This document shows positions 23,387-31,773 of a stretch of 64,000 nucleotides of DNA, one piece after another. Made by a program: the position numbers and the translations under genes. The notes under the pieces are model-generated. The model made no database searches and had not been told where the DNA came from. It saw nothing but the letters and a program-made list of their open reading frames with translations. Source of the DNA: Scandinavium sp002470465 (GTDB taxonomy: Bacteria; Pseudomonadota; Gammaproteobacteria; Enterobacterales; Enterobacteriaceae); NCBI RefSeq assembly GCF_040750395.1, contig NZ_JBFLVD010000010.1, positions 124,001 to 188,000 on the forward strand, read 5' to 3'. Within the stretch, counting starts at the first letter, position 1. The number at the start of each line of letters is the position of its first letter.

Positions 23387-25441
23387 TTATTCCTCGTTCA
23401 CTGCCTGTTTTTCTGCTTTACGCGCCTTTGCGCGTGCGATAGCCGCTTCAACGGCGGCTTTGCGCGGGTCAATAGCTTCATCGACAGATTCATTTGCCGC
23501 CTGTTGTTCGGCCTTGCGCGCTTTGGCGCGGGCGATAGCTGCTTCAACGGCGGCTTTACGCGGGTCAACGGTTTCCGCGACAGGCTCGGCTGTTGCCTGC
23601 TGTTCAGCCTTGCGGGCTTTGGCGCGGGCGATGGCTGCTTCAACGGCGGCTTTACGCGGGTCAACGGTTTTCGCGACAGGCTCGGCTGTTGCCTGCTGTT
23701 CAGCCTTGCGTGCTTTAGCCCGGGCAATAGCAGCCTCAACGGCGGCTTTGCGTGGATCTACTGCGTCTGAAAGCTGTTCTGCGATGGCTGCATCAGTCTG
23801 CTCGCCAGCAAGGCGTTTTTCGGCCTGAGCTGCGCGGGCCTGTGCTTTACGTGCTTCACGTGCGGCGATGACGGCGCTGTTGTCAGGTTTTTCACCAGCC
23901 TGAATGATGACAGGCTGGGTGGCCTGCTGCTGTTTTTCACGAACCCGGCTCAGGGCCGCTTCGATTGCAGCCTGGTCTTTTGCCGCAGGCTGAACGGCGG
24001 CCTGTTTGTGTCGCTCCAGACGGGCGGCTTTCTCACGCTCAAGGCGCTCTGCGCGGGCTTCGAAACGGGCTTTCGCTTCGGCGGCGCGTTTTTCTTCCTG
24101 GCGAATGGCGGCGATTTCCGCTTTTTCCTGACGGAAGTACTGCACCAGCGGAATGTTGCTTGGGCAGACCCATGCACAGGCCCCACACTCAATACAGTCG
24201 GAAAGATTGTGTGCAGTAGCTTTGTCGTGCTGCTGGCCTTTGCTGAACCAGTACAGCTGCTGCGGCAGCAAATCAGCCGGGCAGGAATCGGCACAGGCGC
24301 TACAGCGAATGCAGCCTTTCTCTTCCTGCTCTTCGCCCATCTCGCTGGCGGAAGGCGCTAGCAGACAGTTGGTGATTTTTACCACCGGCACGTCCAGCCA
24401 GGGCAGGGTGAAGCCCATCAGCGGACCGCCCATAATCACCATCTGTTCAGGCGTGGCGCAGAAGCCAGCATCTTCGAGTAAATGACGAACCGGCGTGCCC
24501 AGTCGCGCCCAGACGTTGCCCGGACGGGTAACGGATTCACCGGTGAGTGTCACTACACGTTCGGTTAGCGGCTCACCGTCAATGATGGCACGCTTCACCG
24601 CAAACGCCGTGCCGACGTTCTGCATCAGCACGCCAATATCAGATGAGCGACCGCCGTGGGGAACCTGCTTGCCGGTCAGAATTTGCGTCAGCTGCTTTGC
24701 GCCACCGGACGGGTATTTGGTCGGGATGACGCGCAGGCTGATGCCATGAACATCAGCGAGTACGGCGCGCATCATCGAAATGGCCTGCGGCTTATTGTCT
24801 TCGATGCCGATCAGCACTTCTTTCGGCTGAAGGACGTGCATCAGAATGCGGATACCGTCGACGATCTGGGCCGCGCAATCCTGCATCAGGCGGTCGTCGG
24901 CGGTGATATACGGCTCACACTCGGCGGCGTTGATGATAAGCGTGTCGATTTTATCGCCGCCGCCTTTCAGCTTGCTGCCGGTCGGGAAGCCAGCGCCGCC
25001 CAGGCCTGCAACGCCAAAATCATGAATGCGCTCAATAAGCTCGTCACGGCTTCGCTGCTGCCAGTCACACCAGCCGTCGCGGTCGATCCAGCGGTCTTCA
25101 CCGTCGGCCTCGATAATAACGCTCATCTCTGCGAGAGCCGAAGGATGCGCCGTGGAGTGGGGAGCAATCGCGACCACGATACCGGAGGTTGGCGCATGGA
25201 CGGGAAGCATTCGGCCCCAGCCACGGGTTAACGGCTGGCCGCGCAGAACGCGTTCGCCAACCGTGACGCTGAGTTCGCCTTCGGCACCGATGTGCTGTTT
25301 CAGTGGGATGACGTAGCGCTGCGCGAGGGGAACCTGGCGCAGCGGCGTGCCATTGGACTGAGTCTTCATCTCCGGAGGATGGATCCCGCCGTCGAAGTCC
25401 CAGATTTTGTCCTTTCTGAACGCGGAGAATAACTTAAGCAT
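23387..25441 (-). CDS. rsxC: Electron transport complex subunit RsxC
   Basis: Peripheral subunit, 684 residues, of the NqrF-like/RnfC type. The N-terminal part has the NADH/FMN Rossmann region (GLGGAGFPTGSKL, about residue 150) and a SLBB-type segment; two [4Fe-4S] ferredoxin motifs follow (CIRCSACADSCPADLLP and CIECGACAWVCPSNIP). From about residue 435 a long Ala/Lys/Arg/Glu-rich coiled-coil tail ends in four 32-residue repeats. The ATG at 25441 is chosen because it gives the conserved MLKLFSAFRKDKIWDF start; it overlaps the rsxB stop. The tail is variable in length between species. Confidence 0.96.
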   Translation of the reverse strand: MLKLFSAFRKDKIWDFDGGIHPPEMKTQSNGTPLRQVPLAQRYVIPLKQHIGAEGELSVTVGERVLRGQPLTRGWGRMLPVHAPTSGIVVAIAPHSTAHPSALAEMSVIIEADGEDRWIDRDGWCDWQQRSRDELIERIHDFGVAGLGGAGFPTGSKLKGGGDKIDTLIINAAECEPYITADDRLMQDCAAQIVDGIRILMHVLQPKEVLIGIEDNKPQAISMMRAVLADVHGISLRVIPTKYPSGGAKQLTQILTGKQVPHGGRSSDIGVLMQNVGTAFAVKRAIIDGEPLTERVVTLTGESVTRPGNVWARLGTPVRHLLEDAGFCATPEQMVIMGGPLMGFTLPWLDVPVVKITNCLLAPSASEMGEEQEEKGCIRCSACADSCPADLLPQQLYWFSKGQQHDKATAHNLSDCIECGACAWVCPSNIPLVQYFRQEKAEIAAIRQEEKRAAEAKARFEARAERLEREKAARLERHKQAAVQPAAKDQAAIEAALSRVREKQQQATQPVIIQAGEKPDNSAVIAAREARKAQARAAQAEKRLAGEQTDAAIAEQLSDAVDPRKAAVEAAIARAKARKAEQQATAEPVAKTVDPRKAAVEAAIARAKARKAEQQATAEPVAETVDPRKAAVEAAIARAKARKAEQQAANESVDEAIDPRKAAVEAAIARAKARKAEKQAVNEE
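23390..23761 (-). repeat. 96-bp tandem repeat in the rsxC tail
   Basis: Four direct units with a period of 96 bp (32 codons), each starting at V/I-DPRKAAVEAAIARAKARK; the last is cut short by the stop codon. The two central units are nearly identical in DNA. Anchor copies of GCTTCAACGG or its variant start at 23445, 23541, 23637 and 23733. Confidence 0.95.
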
Positions 25442-26012
25442 GGTGTTCCACTGGAATGATACGAACTGGAATGGCCTGCAGATCCCATTTCCAGCTTTCG
25501 GTCGTCTCAGCGACCGGACGTAATTCAATACACTGCGTCGGACAAGGCGCGACGCAAAGGTTACAGCCGGTACACAGGTCGCTTATGACGGTATGCATCG
25601 CGCGGGTGGCGCCGACAATGGCATCAACCGGACAGGCCTGAATACACTTGGTGCAGCCGATGCAGTTGGGCTCATCGATCACCGCCAGCATGCGCACCGG
25701 CTCAGTAGCCTCTTCCTCGCCGTCTATAGGCTGCGGTTCAACGTTCAGCAGCGTGGCGATTTTCAGCATCACGGCTTCGCCGCCTGGGGCGCAACGGTTA
25801 ATTTTTTCGCCCTGGCTGCCGACGGCTTCCGCATAGGGACGACAGCCCGGGTAGCCGCACTGGCCGCACTGACTCTGCGGCAGAATTTCATCGATTTTCT
25901 CTACCACCGGATCGTCTTCCACCGCAAAACGGCGTGAAGCGTATCCGAGAATGCCGCCAAAAATAAGCCCTAACAGGCTGATGGCCGCAATGGCAATCCA
26001 CACTAAGGTCAT
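25434..26012 (-). CDS. rsxB: Electron transport complex subunit RsxB
   Basis: Ferredoxin-like subunit of 192 residues: N-terminal membrane helix (WIAIAAISLLGLIFGGILGYA), an Fe-S domain with CGQCGYPGCRPYAEAV, then two [4Fe-4S] motifs, CIGCTKCIQACPVDA and CTGCNLCVAPCPTQC. It passes electrons between RsxC and the membrane subunits. It overlaps rsxC by 8 bp and its start abuts the rsxA stop. Confidence 0.97.
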   Translation of the reverse strand: MTLVWIAIAAISLLGLIFGGILGYASRRFAVEDDPVVEKIDEILPQSQCGQCGYPGCRPYAEAVGSQGEKINRCAPGGEAVMLKIATLLNVEPQPIDGEEEATEPVRMLAVIDEPNCIGCTKCIQACPVDAIVGATRAMHTVISDLCTGCNLCVAPCPTQCIELRPVAETTESWKWDLQAIPVRIIPVEHHA

Positions 26013-26593
26013 TACAACTTCACCAAACCACTAAAGCCCATAAAGGCCAGAGACATTAACCCTGCGGTGACCAGCGCAATGGCGTTACCCTTAAACGGGG
26101 CAGGGACATCGGCGACCACCAGACGTTCGCGAATAGCGGCGAACAGCACCATCACCAGCGAGAAACCCACCGCCGCGGAGAATCCGTACAGCGCCGATTG
26201 CAGAAAATTGTGCCCGAGGTTGATATTTAACAGCGCCACGCCAAGCACCGCGCAGTTGGTAGTGATAAGCGGCAGGAAAATCCCGAGCAGGCGATAGAGC
26301 GCCGGGCTGGTTTTACGCACAACCATTTCGGTGAACTGCACCACCACCGCGATGACCAGAATAAAGGCCAGCGTGCGCAGGTAAATCAGATTCAGCGGAA
26401 TGAGGATCCAGGTATCAATCAGCCATGCGCAGACGGAGGCGAGGGTCATCACAAACGTGGTGGCAAGGCCCATCCCCATCGCCGTTTCCAGTTTTTTGGA
26501 AACGCCCATAAATGGACACAGCCCGAGAAACTTCACCAGAACGAAGTTATTCACAAGGACGGTGCCAACGAAAAGCAGCAGGTAGTTGGTCAT
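26012..26593 (-). CDS. rsxA: Electron transport complex subunit RsxA
   Basis: First gene of the rsx operon: integral membrane protein, 193 residues, six helices, NqrE/RnfA family. Conserved NNFVLVKFLGLCPFMGVSKK near the N-terminus supplies one of the Cys residues that hold an in-membrane Fe-S centre with RsxE; the matching Cys region recurs at TTNCAVLGVALLN. ydgK lies upstream on the same strand after 77 bp, so the operon may start at ydgK or in this gap. Confidence 0.97.
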   Translation of the reverse strand: MTNYLLLFVGTVLVNNFVLVKFLGLCPFMGVSKKLETAMGMGLATTFVMTLASVCAWLIDTWILIPLNLIYLRTLAFILVIAVVVQFTEMVVRKTSPALYRLLGIFLPLITTNCAVLGVALLNINLGHNFLQSALYGFSAAVGFSLVMVLFAAIRERLVVADVPAPFKGNAIALVTAGLMSLAFMGFSGLVKL

Positions 26594-26670
26594 AGTGCGC
26601 CTGAAACGAAAAAAAGCCGCCTATTATCGGACAAACCGACGCAGGCGACAACAGATTATCTGTAAGGTTA

Positions 26671-27099
26671 TTACGGCTTAACGAAGGTGCGTTTCACGCG
26701 CTCAGAGCGCTTGAAATAGGGCACTAACAGCGCGGTAGCCAGCAGCGGGAAAAGCAGCTGACGTAAGGCTAACGCATCGGATACCGGAGCGAAGGCAAAC
26801 GTCTTAACGGCAAGCAGGACCATAATAAGCAACCAGATGATGTAATGCTTTGGCACCAGCCTGCGGCGCTTAAAGAAAGCCGCTGTCAGCCAAAGGGTGT
26901 AGCACCACATGGCTAGGCCAAAAAGCAGTGAGAAGCCGATTAACACCAGATTTGTGGTACTCAGAACCTTCAGATTCGCGACAAAAAGAACACCGATAAA
27001 ATTCAGCGTCGTCAGCGTCACGCTTATCAGGGCGACAATAAGCCAGGCCAGCGGGGCAAGCAGCCAGCCGCCAATACGTTCTGTAGGTTCTGTGGTCAT
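26671..27099 (-). CDS. ydgK: DUF2569 membrane protein YdgK
   Basis: Inner-membrane protein of 142 residues with four predicted helices, DUF2569 family. N-terminal RIGGWLLAPLAWLIVALISV is typical. Function unknown. It lies upstream of rsxA on the same strand, as in E. coli. The ATG at 27099 follows a GAGAGG ribosome site. Confidence 0.9.
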   Translation of the reverse strand: MTTEPTERIGGWLLAPLAWLIVALISVTLTTLNFIGVLFVANLKVLSTTNLVLIGFSLLFGLAMWCYTLWLTAAFFKRRRLVPKHYIIWLLIMVLLAVKTFAFAPVSDALALRQLLFPLLATALLVPYFKRSERVKRTFVKP

Positions 27100-27177
27100 G
27101 ACCTCTCCGAAATCAGCGTCAGTCAGAAATGCGGGGCGAGAAGTATAAGCAACTGACGCGACAGAAAACAGTCTTTA

Positions 27178-27393
27178 TTATTGTACGTAGCGCCACACGG
27201 TCTTAGGCACCTGGCCAATATCGTACAAACGACCGCCGGAAACCAGCTCCGCCCGGCGATGATCGGCTGCGCGATACATATTGACGATTTCCTGAGTGTC
27301 GCTGAGTGAATAATTCAGGTGATCAAAAAGCTTTTCCAGACTTTCAAGAGAGCTGATTTTGCGAAATTTCAATAAATAATCCAAGACGGTCAT
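27178..27393 (-). CDS. cnu: H-NS/Hha-family modulator Cnu
   Basis: Hha/YmoA-family nucleoid modulator (YdgT), 71 residues, almost wholly conserved: MTVLDYLLKFRKISSLESLE at the N-terminus and NMYRAADHRRAELVSGGRLYD in the middle. It pairs with H-NS or StpA and strengthens silencing of AT-rich DNA; it also binds oriC in E. coli. Start at 27393 gives family length and has GGAAAG eight bases upstream. It is a single gene upstream of ydgK. Confidence 0.95.
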   Translation of the reverse strand: MTVLDYLLKFRKISSLESLEKLFDHLNYSLSDTQEIVNMYRAADHRRAELVSGGRLYDIGQVPKTVWRYVQ

Positions 27394-27587
27394 GGTAGCG
27401 CTTTCCAATTATGCTGTTGTAATTATTAGGTAAATATAACCCGTTAGCGTTCATCATCGGGCCGGTTATTCGGGCTGACGGGTCACAAGATGCGCTTAAA
27501 TTATTTAGGCTATAAGCACCAAAAACAAGCTCAGAAGAGTATTCTGGCCATGTAAAATTTGAATTAGGAATTTTCCAGGCGGAATGT

Positions 27588-27607
27588 CAGGCGCCGGAAG
27601 GCGCCTG
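27588..27607. other. Hairpin after the beta-glucosidase gene
   Basis: Stem CAGGCGCC/GGCGCCTG with a GGAA tetraloop just beyond the stop of the GH1 gene. There is no U-tract, so it is more likely a 3'-end stabiliser than an efficient terminator. Confidence 0.5.
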
Positions 27608-27617
27608 GGAGAGAAGA

Positions 27618-29018
27618 TTAACGTTGTTCGCCGCGGGTAGCAATCACCTTCTGGTACCAGAAATAGCTCTTTTTACGTTTTCGGGCCAGATTCTGATGAT
27701 GATCAACATAAACGAAGCCGTACTGTTTCTTATAACCGTTCAACCAGCTTAGTAGATCAATAAAGGACCATGGGTAATAGCCGCGCACATCTGCGCCTTG
27801 CAGCATTGCATTTTCCATCGCCGTAATATGCATGCTCAAATAATCAATACGCGGGTCATCAACGATTTCACCCTTAATAATAGGGTCTTTTGCGCCCAGG
27901 CCATTCTCGGTAATGTACATCGGAATATCACCGTAGCGTTCTTTGATCATCATAATGCCGTCGGTAAGACCCTGCGGCCAGATTTCCCAGTCCCAGTCCG
28001 TATAAACACCGTCCGGATTGCGCACGAATTTAAACAGGTCCTTAAAGCCGAATTCATTTCCGCTGTTCGGTTCGCCGTTGTGGTTGCTGGCGGTGCTGGT
28101 TTCGCCTGGGTTAGCGACCACGGTTTCGCGGCGATAATAGTTCAGACCGATAAAGTCACAAATATTATCGCGCAGCAGTGCGTCGTCGCCGGATTCGAAG
28201 TGTGGAACGCCCCAAAGCGCCTGCGTTTGCGCAAGTAAATCCTCAGGGTAGTGCCCTTTCAGAACCGGATCGTAGAGCCAGTGGGTATGGATAGCATCGG
28301 CGATGGCCGTAGCGGCCAGATCTTCCGGGCTGTTGGTTAGCGCCGTATGAGGCTGCAGGACGTTAACGAAGCCAATCTCACCTTGCACGTTCATCTCACG
28401 GAAAGCTTTGACCGCCAGCGCGTGGGCAATGAAGACCTGATGACAGGCCTGCACCGCGCGTGCCGGATCTTTTACCGAAGGCGGGTGGCTGCCGGTGATA
28501 TAGCCGTGGCCAATAAATACGATGGTCTCGTTGAACGTTGCCCACAGTTTTACGCGGTCTCCATAGCGCGAGTAGCACAGACGTGCATACTCCTCGAAGG
28601 CTTTTGCCGTAGCGCGGGCTTCCCAGCCGCCTTCATCCTGTAAGGCCTGCGGCAGGTCCCAGTGATAGAGCGTAATCATCGGCACGATGTTGTGAGCCAG
28701 CAGGGCGTCGATCAAATCGCTGTAGAATTTGATCCCGGCTTCATTGACTTCACCGCGGCCGTTTGGCAACAGACGTGGCCAGGAAATAGAAAATCGGTAG
28801 CTTTGCAGACCCATTTCGGCCATCAGCGCCACGTCTTCCTGCATGCGGTGATAGTGATCGACGGCGACATCACCGTTGGTGTTCTGGTAAGTCGTTCCCG
28901 GCAGATGAGAAAACACATCCCAGATGGATAACCCTTTACCGTCTTCGTTATGTGCGCCTTCAACCTGATACGCGGCGGTTGCTGCGCCCCAGAGAAAGTC
29001 TTTTGGAAATGCGGCCAT
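27618..29018 (-). CDS. 6-phospho-beta-glucosidase (GH1)
   Basis: Glycoside hydrolase family 1, 466 residues, TIM barrel. N-terminal FPKDFLWGAATAAYQVEGA is the family signature; acid/base Glu lies in ATFNETIVF and the nucleophile Glu in MYITENGLG. Near the C-terminus SWLNGYKKQYGF has the Ser-x6-Lys-x-Tyr pattern that binds the 6-phosphate in phospho-glucosidases, so the substrate is probably a PTS-delivered beta-glucoside 6-phosphate. No PTS gene or dedicated regulator is next to it. AAGGAG precedes the ATG, and a 27-bp perfect palindrome made of two LacI-type operators lies 55 bp upstream. It is absent at this position (between cnu and blr) in E. coli. Confidence 0.92.
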   Translation of the reverse strand: MAAFPKDFLWGAATAAYQVEGAHNEDGKGLSIWDVFSHLPGTTYQNTNGDVAVDHYHRMQEDVALMAEMGLQSYRFSISWPRLLPNGRGEVNEAGIKFYSDLIDALLAHNIVPMITLYHWDLPQALQDEGGWEARATAKAFEEYARLCYSRYGDRVKLWATFNETIVFIGHGYITGSHPPSVKDPARAVQACHQVFIAHALAVKAFREMNVQGEIGFVNVLQPHTALTNSPEDLAATAIADAIHTHWLYDPVLKGHYPEDLLAQTQALWGVPHFESGDDALLRDNICDFIGLNYYRRETVVANPGETSTASNHNGEPNSGNEFGFKDLFKFVRNPDGVYTDWDWEIWPQGLTDGIMMIKERYGDIPMYITENGLGAKDPIIKGEIVDDPRIDYLSMHITAMENAMLQGADVRGYYPWSFIDLLSWLNGYKKQYGFVYVDHHQNLARKRKKSYFWYQKVIATRGEQR

Positions 29019-29072
29019 GACACGCTCCTTATCGATAAGATAAAAGCAGTGTACGGAGGGGAAATGTAAATC

Positions 29073-29099
29073 TGCAACCGGTTTCAGAAACCGGTTGCA
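29073..29099. promoter_or_regulatory. 27-bp palindrome upstream of the GH1 gene
   Basis: TGCAACCGGTTTC, one central A, then GAAACCGGTTGCA: a perfect inverted repeat with 13-bp arms. Each half contains ACCGGT flanked like the remembered AscG operator TGAAACCGGTTTCA, so it can be read as two back-to-back LacI/GalR-family sites 13 bp apart. It is placed to control the GH1 gene. Confidence 0.75.
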
Positions 29100-29128
29100 T
29101 AGTTGCGACCAGGGTCACTTTCTGACAA

Positions 29129-29272
29129 TCACTTGTGCGGCGTCGTAGCCGTAGTGGGGGCTTCTGGTGTCTGGTAGTTATCAATGTGATGCGCTGCAAT
29201 CAGCAGCAATACGCAAACCCCAAGCACAATCCAGCCCACCAGCTCGACGATGCGGTTAAATACCATAGTCAT
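29129..29272 (-). CDS. blr: Small membrane divisome protein Blr
   Basis: Single-pass inner-membrane protein, about 47 residues, with NRIVELVGWIVLGVCVLLLI as the membrane segment followed by the conserved HHIDNY and a short Pro/Thr-rich tail. It matches E. coli Blr, a 41-residue cell-division-associated protein that affects beta-lactam sensitivity. The start is uncertain: ATG at 29272 (GGAG 12 bases upstream) or ATG at 29266; a longer frame extends to 29350 but its extra part is unlike Blr. Confidence 0.82.
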   Translation of the reverse strand: MTMVFNRIVELVGWIVLGVCVLLLIAAHHIDNYQTPEAPTTATTPHK

Positions 29273-29475
29273 AACAATCACTGTCTCCAAAAATCCAGCC
29301 AGGAATGTTACCAGGAACACTGCGTTCAGGCCAGGGCGGGAAACGAGCAATCTGCATCATTTTTCACCATCTGTTGAAAGTTTAAGACGCTCGCGAGAGC
29401 GAATTGTTAATAAACAGTTGTGAGGTTCTGACAGATGTTGTGAAATGACAGCCATCCACAGATGAGGGCGAAAAC

Positions 29476-30516
29476 ATGAGTGACACTATCCGCGTCGGAT
29501 TAATTGGCTATGGCTACGCGAGTAAAACCTTCCACGCACCGCTGATTAGCGGCACGCCAGGCATGGAGCTGGCGGCGGTTTCCAGCAGTGACGAAGCGAA
29601 GGTCAAGGCAGACTGGCCGGGCGTGAAGGTCGTTTCGGAGCCGAAGCATCTGTTTAACGACCCGACCATTGATTTAATTGTCATTCCTACGCCAAACGAT
29701 ACCCACTTCCCGCTGGCGAAAGCCGTACTGGAAGCGGGCAAGCATGTAGTGGTGGATAAACCCTTTACCGTGACACTGTCACAGGCACGTGAGCTGGACG
29801 CGCTGGCGCGCGGCCTGGGCCGTCTGCTTTCGGTATTCCACAACCGCCGCTGGGACAGCGATTTCCTGACTGTGAAGCAGCTGATTGCCGAAGGTCAGCT
29901 TGGTGAAGTGACCTTTTTTGAATCGCACTTTGACCGCTACCGCCCGGAAGTCCGCAACCGCTGGCGTGAACAGGGCGGCCCGGGGAGCGGTATCTGGTAC
30001 GACTTAGGCCCGCATCTGCTGGATCAGGCCATCAATCTGTTTGGCCTGCCGGTGAGTCTGACTGTCGATCTGGCGCAGCTCCGTCCGGGCGCACAGTCTA
30101 CGGACTATTTCCATGCGGTGTTAACCTATCCGCAGCGCCGTGTGGTGCTGCATGGCACGCTGCTGGCCGCGGCAGAATCGGCGCGTTATATCGTACACGG
30201 CACCCGTGCGAGCTACGTGAAATACGGTCTTGATCCACAGGAAGAACGTCTGAAAAACGGTGAACGCCTGCCGCAGGAAGACTGGGGCTACGACATGCGT
30301 GATGGCGTACTGACCCGCGTGGACGGTGACGATCGCACCGAAGAAACCTGGCTGACGGTGCCGGGCAACTATCCGGCATACTATGCGGGTATTCGCGATG
30401 CCCTGAACGGTAACGGTGAAAATCCGGTTCCGGCGAGCCAGGCGATTCAGATTATGGAATTGATTGAGCTGGGCATTGAGTCGGCGAAGCACCGCTCAAC
30501 GCTGAGCCTGACCTGA
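29476..30516 (+). CDS. ydgJ: Gfo/Idh/MocA-family oxidoreductase YdgJ
   Basis: NAD(P)-dependent dehydrogenase, 346 residues. N-terminal Rossmann fold GLIGYGYASKTFHAPLI; the EKP-like motif VVDKPFTVT (about residue 94) is conserved, and the C-terminal substrate domain follows. The His in WYDLGPHLLDQAI is the usual catalytic-region residue. Substrate unknown, probably a sugar or inositol-like polyol. It contains an exact matS site at 29770. It is divergent from blr and followed by an inverted-repeat element and a terminator. Confidence 0.93.
   Translation: MSDTIRVGLIGYGYASKTFHAPLISGTPGMELAAVSSSDEAKVKADWPGVKVVSEPKHLFNDPTIDLIVIPTPNDTHFPLAKAVLEAGKHVVVDKPFTVTLSQARELDALARGLGRLLSVFHNRRWDSDFLTVKQLIAEGQLGEVTFFESHFDRYRPEVRNRWREQGGPGSGIWYDLGPHLLDQAINLFGLPVSLTVDLAQLRPGAQSTDYFHAVLTYPQRRVVLHGTLLAAAESARYIVHGTRASYVKYGLDPQEERLKNGERLPQEDWGYDMRDGVLTRVDGDDRTEETWLTVPGNYPAYYAGIRDALNGNGENPVPASQAIQIMELIELGIESAKHRSTLSLT
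29770..29782. other. matS site (MatP binding)
   Basis: GTGACACTGTCAC fits the MatP consensus GTGACRNYGTCAC exactly. It lies inside ydgJ. MatP and matS organise the terminus macrodomain in enterobacteria. Confidence 0.88.
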
Positions 30517-30543
30517 GTGCAGCTATTGAGGCGCACGCTGATG

Positions 30544-30576
30544 CCCTCACCCCAACCCTCTCCCACGGGAGAGGGC
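30544..30576. repeat. Inverted-repeat element after ydgJ
   Basis: CCCTCACCCCAACCCTCTCC is followed by CACGGGAGAGGG; arms CCCTCTCCC/GGGAGAGGG form a tight hairpin. Sequences of this form recur between genes in many enterobacterial genomes. Confidence 0.6.
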
Positions 30577-30590
30577 GCAAACACTAAAAA

Positions 30591-30610
30591 CGGCAACCGA
30601 AGTTGCCGCT
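30591..30610 (+). other. Hairpin after ydgJ
   Basis: CGGCAAC/GTTGCCG with a CGAA tetraloop and only a short T-rich tail; possibly an extra 3'-end stem of the ydgJ transcript. Confidence 0.45.
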
Positions 30611-30652
30611 TTGCATTTACCTCCGCCACCTGGCAATATGCAGAGCATAAAG

Positions 30653-30678
30653 AGCCGGGACATTCTCCCGGCTTTTTT
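30653..30678 (+). terminator. ydgJ terminator
   Basis: Stem AGCCGGGA/TCCCGGCT with a CATTC loop and a TTTTTT tract. It abuts the stop of convergent add. Confidence 0.85.
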
Positions 30679-31675
30679 ACGCCTGTACTTTCTTAATCAG
30701 CGCCTGTTTTTCCTGCGCCGAAAGAAACGCGATTTCCAGCCCGTTAATTTGCGCCTGGCGAATTTGTGCCGCCGACAAACCTGCTGCCGGAGCCGCAACC
30801 TCATATTCATGAATCAGATCAACGCCCTGAACTGCCGGATCGTCGGTATTCAGCGAGGCCAGCACGCCGTGCTCGAGGAATGTTTTCAGCGGATGACGCG
30901 CCAGCTCTGCTACGGTGCTGGTCTGAATGTTGGAGGTCAGGCAGGATTCAATCCCGATGCGCTGTTCAACGAGGAAATCCATCAGGGCAGGATCTTCAAC
31001 GGCCTTCACGCCGTGACCGATGCGCTCCGCGCCCAGTTCACGAATCGCCTGCCAGATGCTTTCCGGGCCAGCGGCTTCGCCGGCGTGTACGGTAATGCGC
31101 CAGCCTGCATCGCGTGCGCGGTTGAAATGATTCAGGAACAGGCTGCCCGGGAAACCGAGTTCATCGCCCGCCAGATCGAGCGCGGTAATGCCATCGCGGT
31201 GGGCAAGCAGGGCATTAAGCTCCTGTTCGCAGGCGGCTTCGCCAAAAGTGCGGCTCATGATGCCAATCAGGTTTGCCTTTACCGGGAAATCACGGCAGCC
31301 TTCCTGCACGCCGGCGATCACAGCTTCCACCACGCCAGCAACAGGCAGATTGTGGGCCATTGCCATGTAGCGTGGGGAGAAGCGCAGCTCGACGTAATCA
31401 ATGCCGTTGCGGGCAGCGTCTTCAATGTTTTCCCATGCAACGCGACGACAGGCGTCTAAATCGGCCAGGACTTTGACCCCCCAGTCGAGTTTGCTGAGGA
31501 AGCTCACCAGATCGGGTTCAAGGCTGGTAACCTGCACGTGCGGACGCAACGCGTCCAGCGAGTCAGCAGGCAGGGCAATATTATGCTGGCGACCGAGTTC
31601 GAGAATGGTTTGTGCGCGAATGTTGCCATCAAGGTGGCGGTGAATGTCTGTCAGGGGCAGGTCTTTATGAATCAT
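30677..31675 (-). CDS. add: Adenosine deaminase
   Basis: Purine salvage enzyme that deaminates adenosine and deoxyadenosine to (deoxy)inosine; Zn-dependent TIM barrel of 332 residues. N-terminal LPLTDIHRHLDGNIR gives two zinc His; WRITVHAGEAAG, RIGHGVKAVED with the catalytic His, and SLNTDDPAVQG with the Asp pair complete the site. The ATG at 31675 is well placed. It is convergent with ydgJ and downstream of malY on the same strand with a 98-bp gap, as in E. coli. Confidence 0.97.
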   Translation of the reverse strand: MIHKDLPLTDIHRHLDGNIRAQTILELGRQHNIALPADSLDALRPHVQVTSLEPDLVSFLSKLDWGVKVLADLDACRRVAWENIEDAARNGIDYVELRFSPRYMAMAHNLPVAGVVEAVIAGVQEGCRDFPVKANLIGIMSRTFGEAACEQELNALLAHRDGITALDLAGDELGFPGSLFLNHFNRARDAGWRITVHAGEAAGPESIWQAIRELGAERIGHGVKAVEDPALMDFLVEQRIGIESCLTSNIQTSTVAELARHPLKTFLEHGVLASLNTDDPAVQGVDLIHEYEVAAPAAGLSAAQIRQAQINGLEIAFLSAQEKQALIKKVQA

Positions 31676-31773
31676 GGTCGCACTCTTTTTTTAGGTAAAG
31701 TGCGACACATTATAAAGCCAAAACGGCGCTAAAAGCTATTTTGCGCAACGAAAAACTCTGTTGCGCAACAGAA

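Noticed and set aside
22316..23770. 484-codon open frame on the + strand
   Set aside because: It lies wholly antisense to rsxD/rsxC and includes the mirror of the rsxC repeats; it is explained by the codon bias of those genes.
29185..29350. Longer blr product starting at 29350
   Set aside because: The extra 26 residues have no counterpart in Blr and no good ribosome site; the conserved part starts near 29272.
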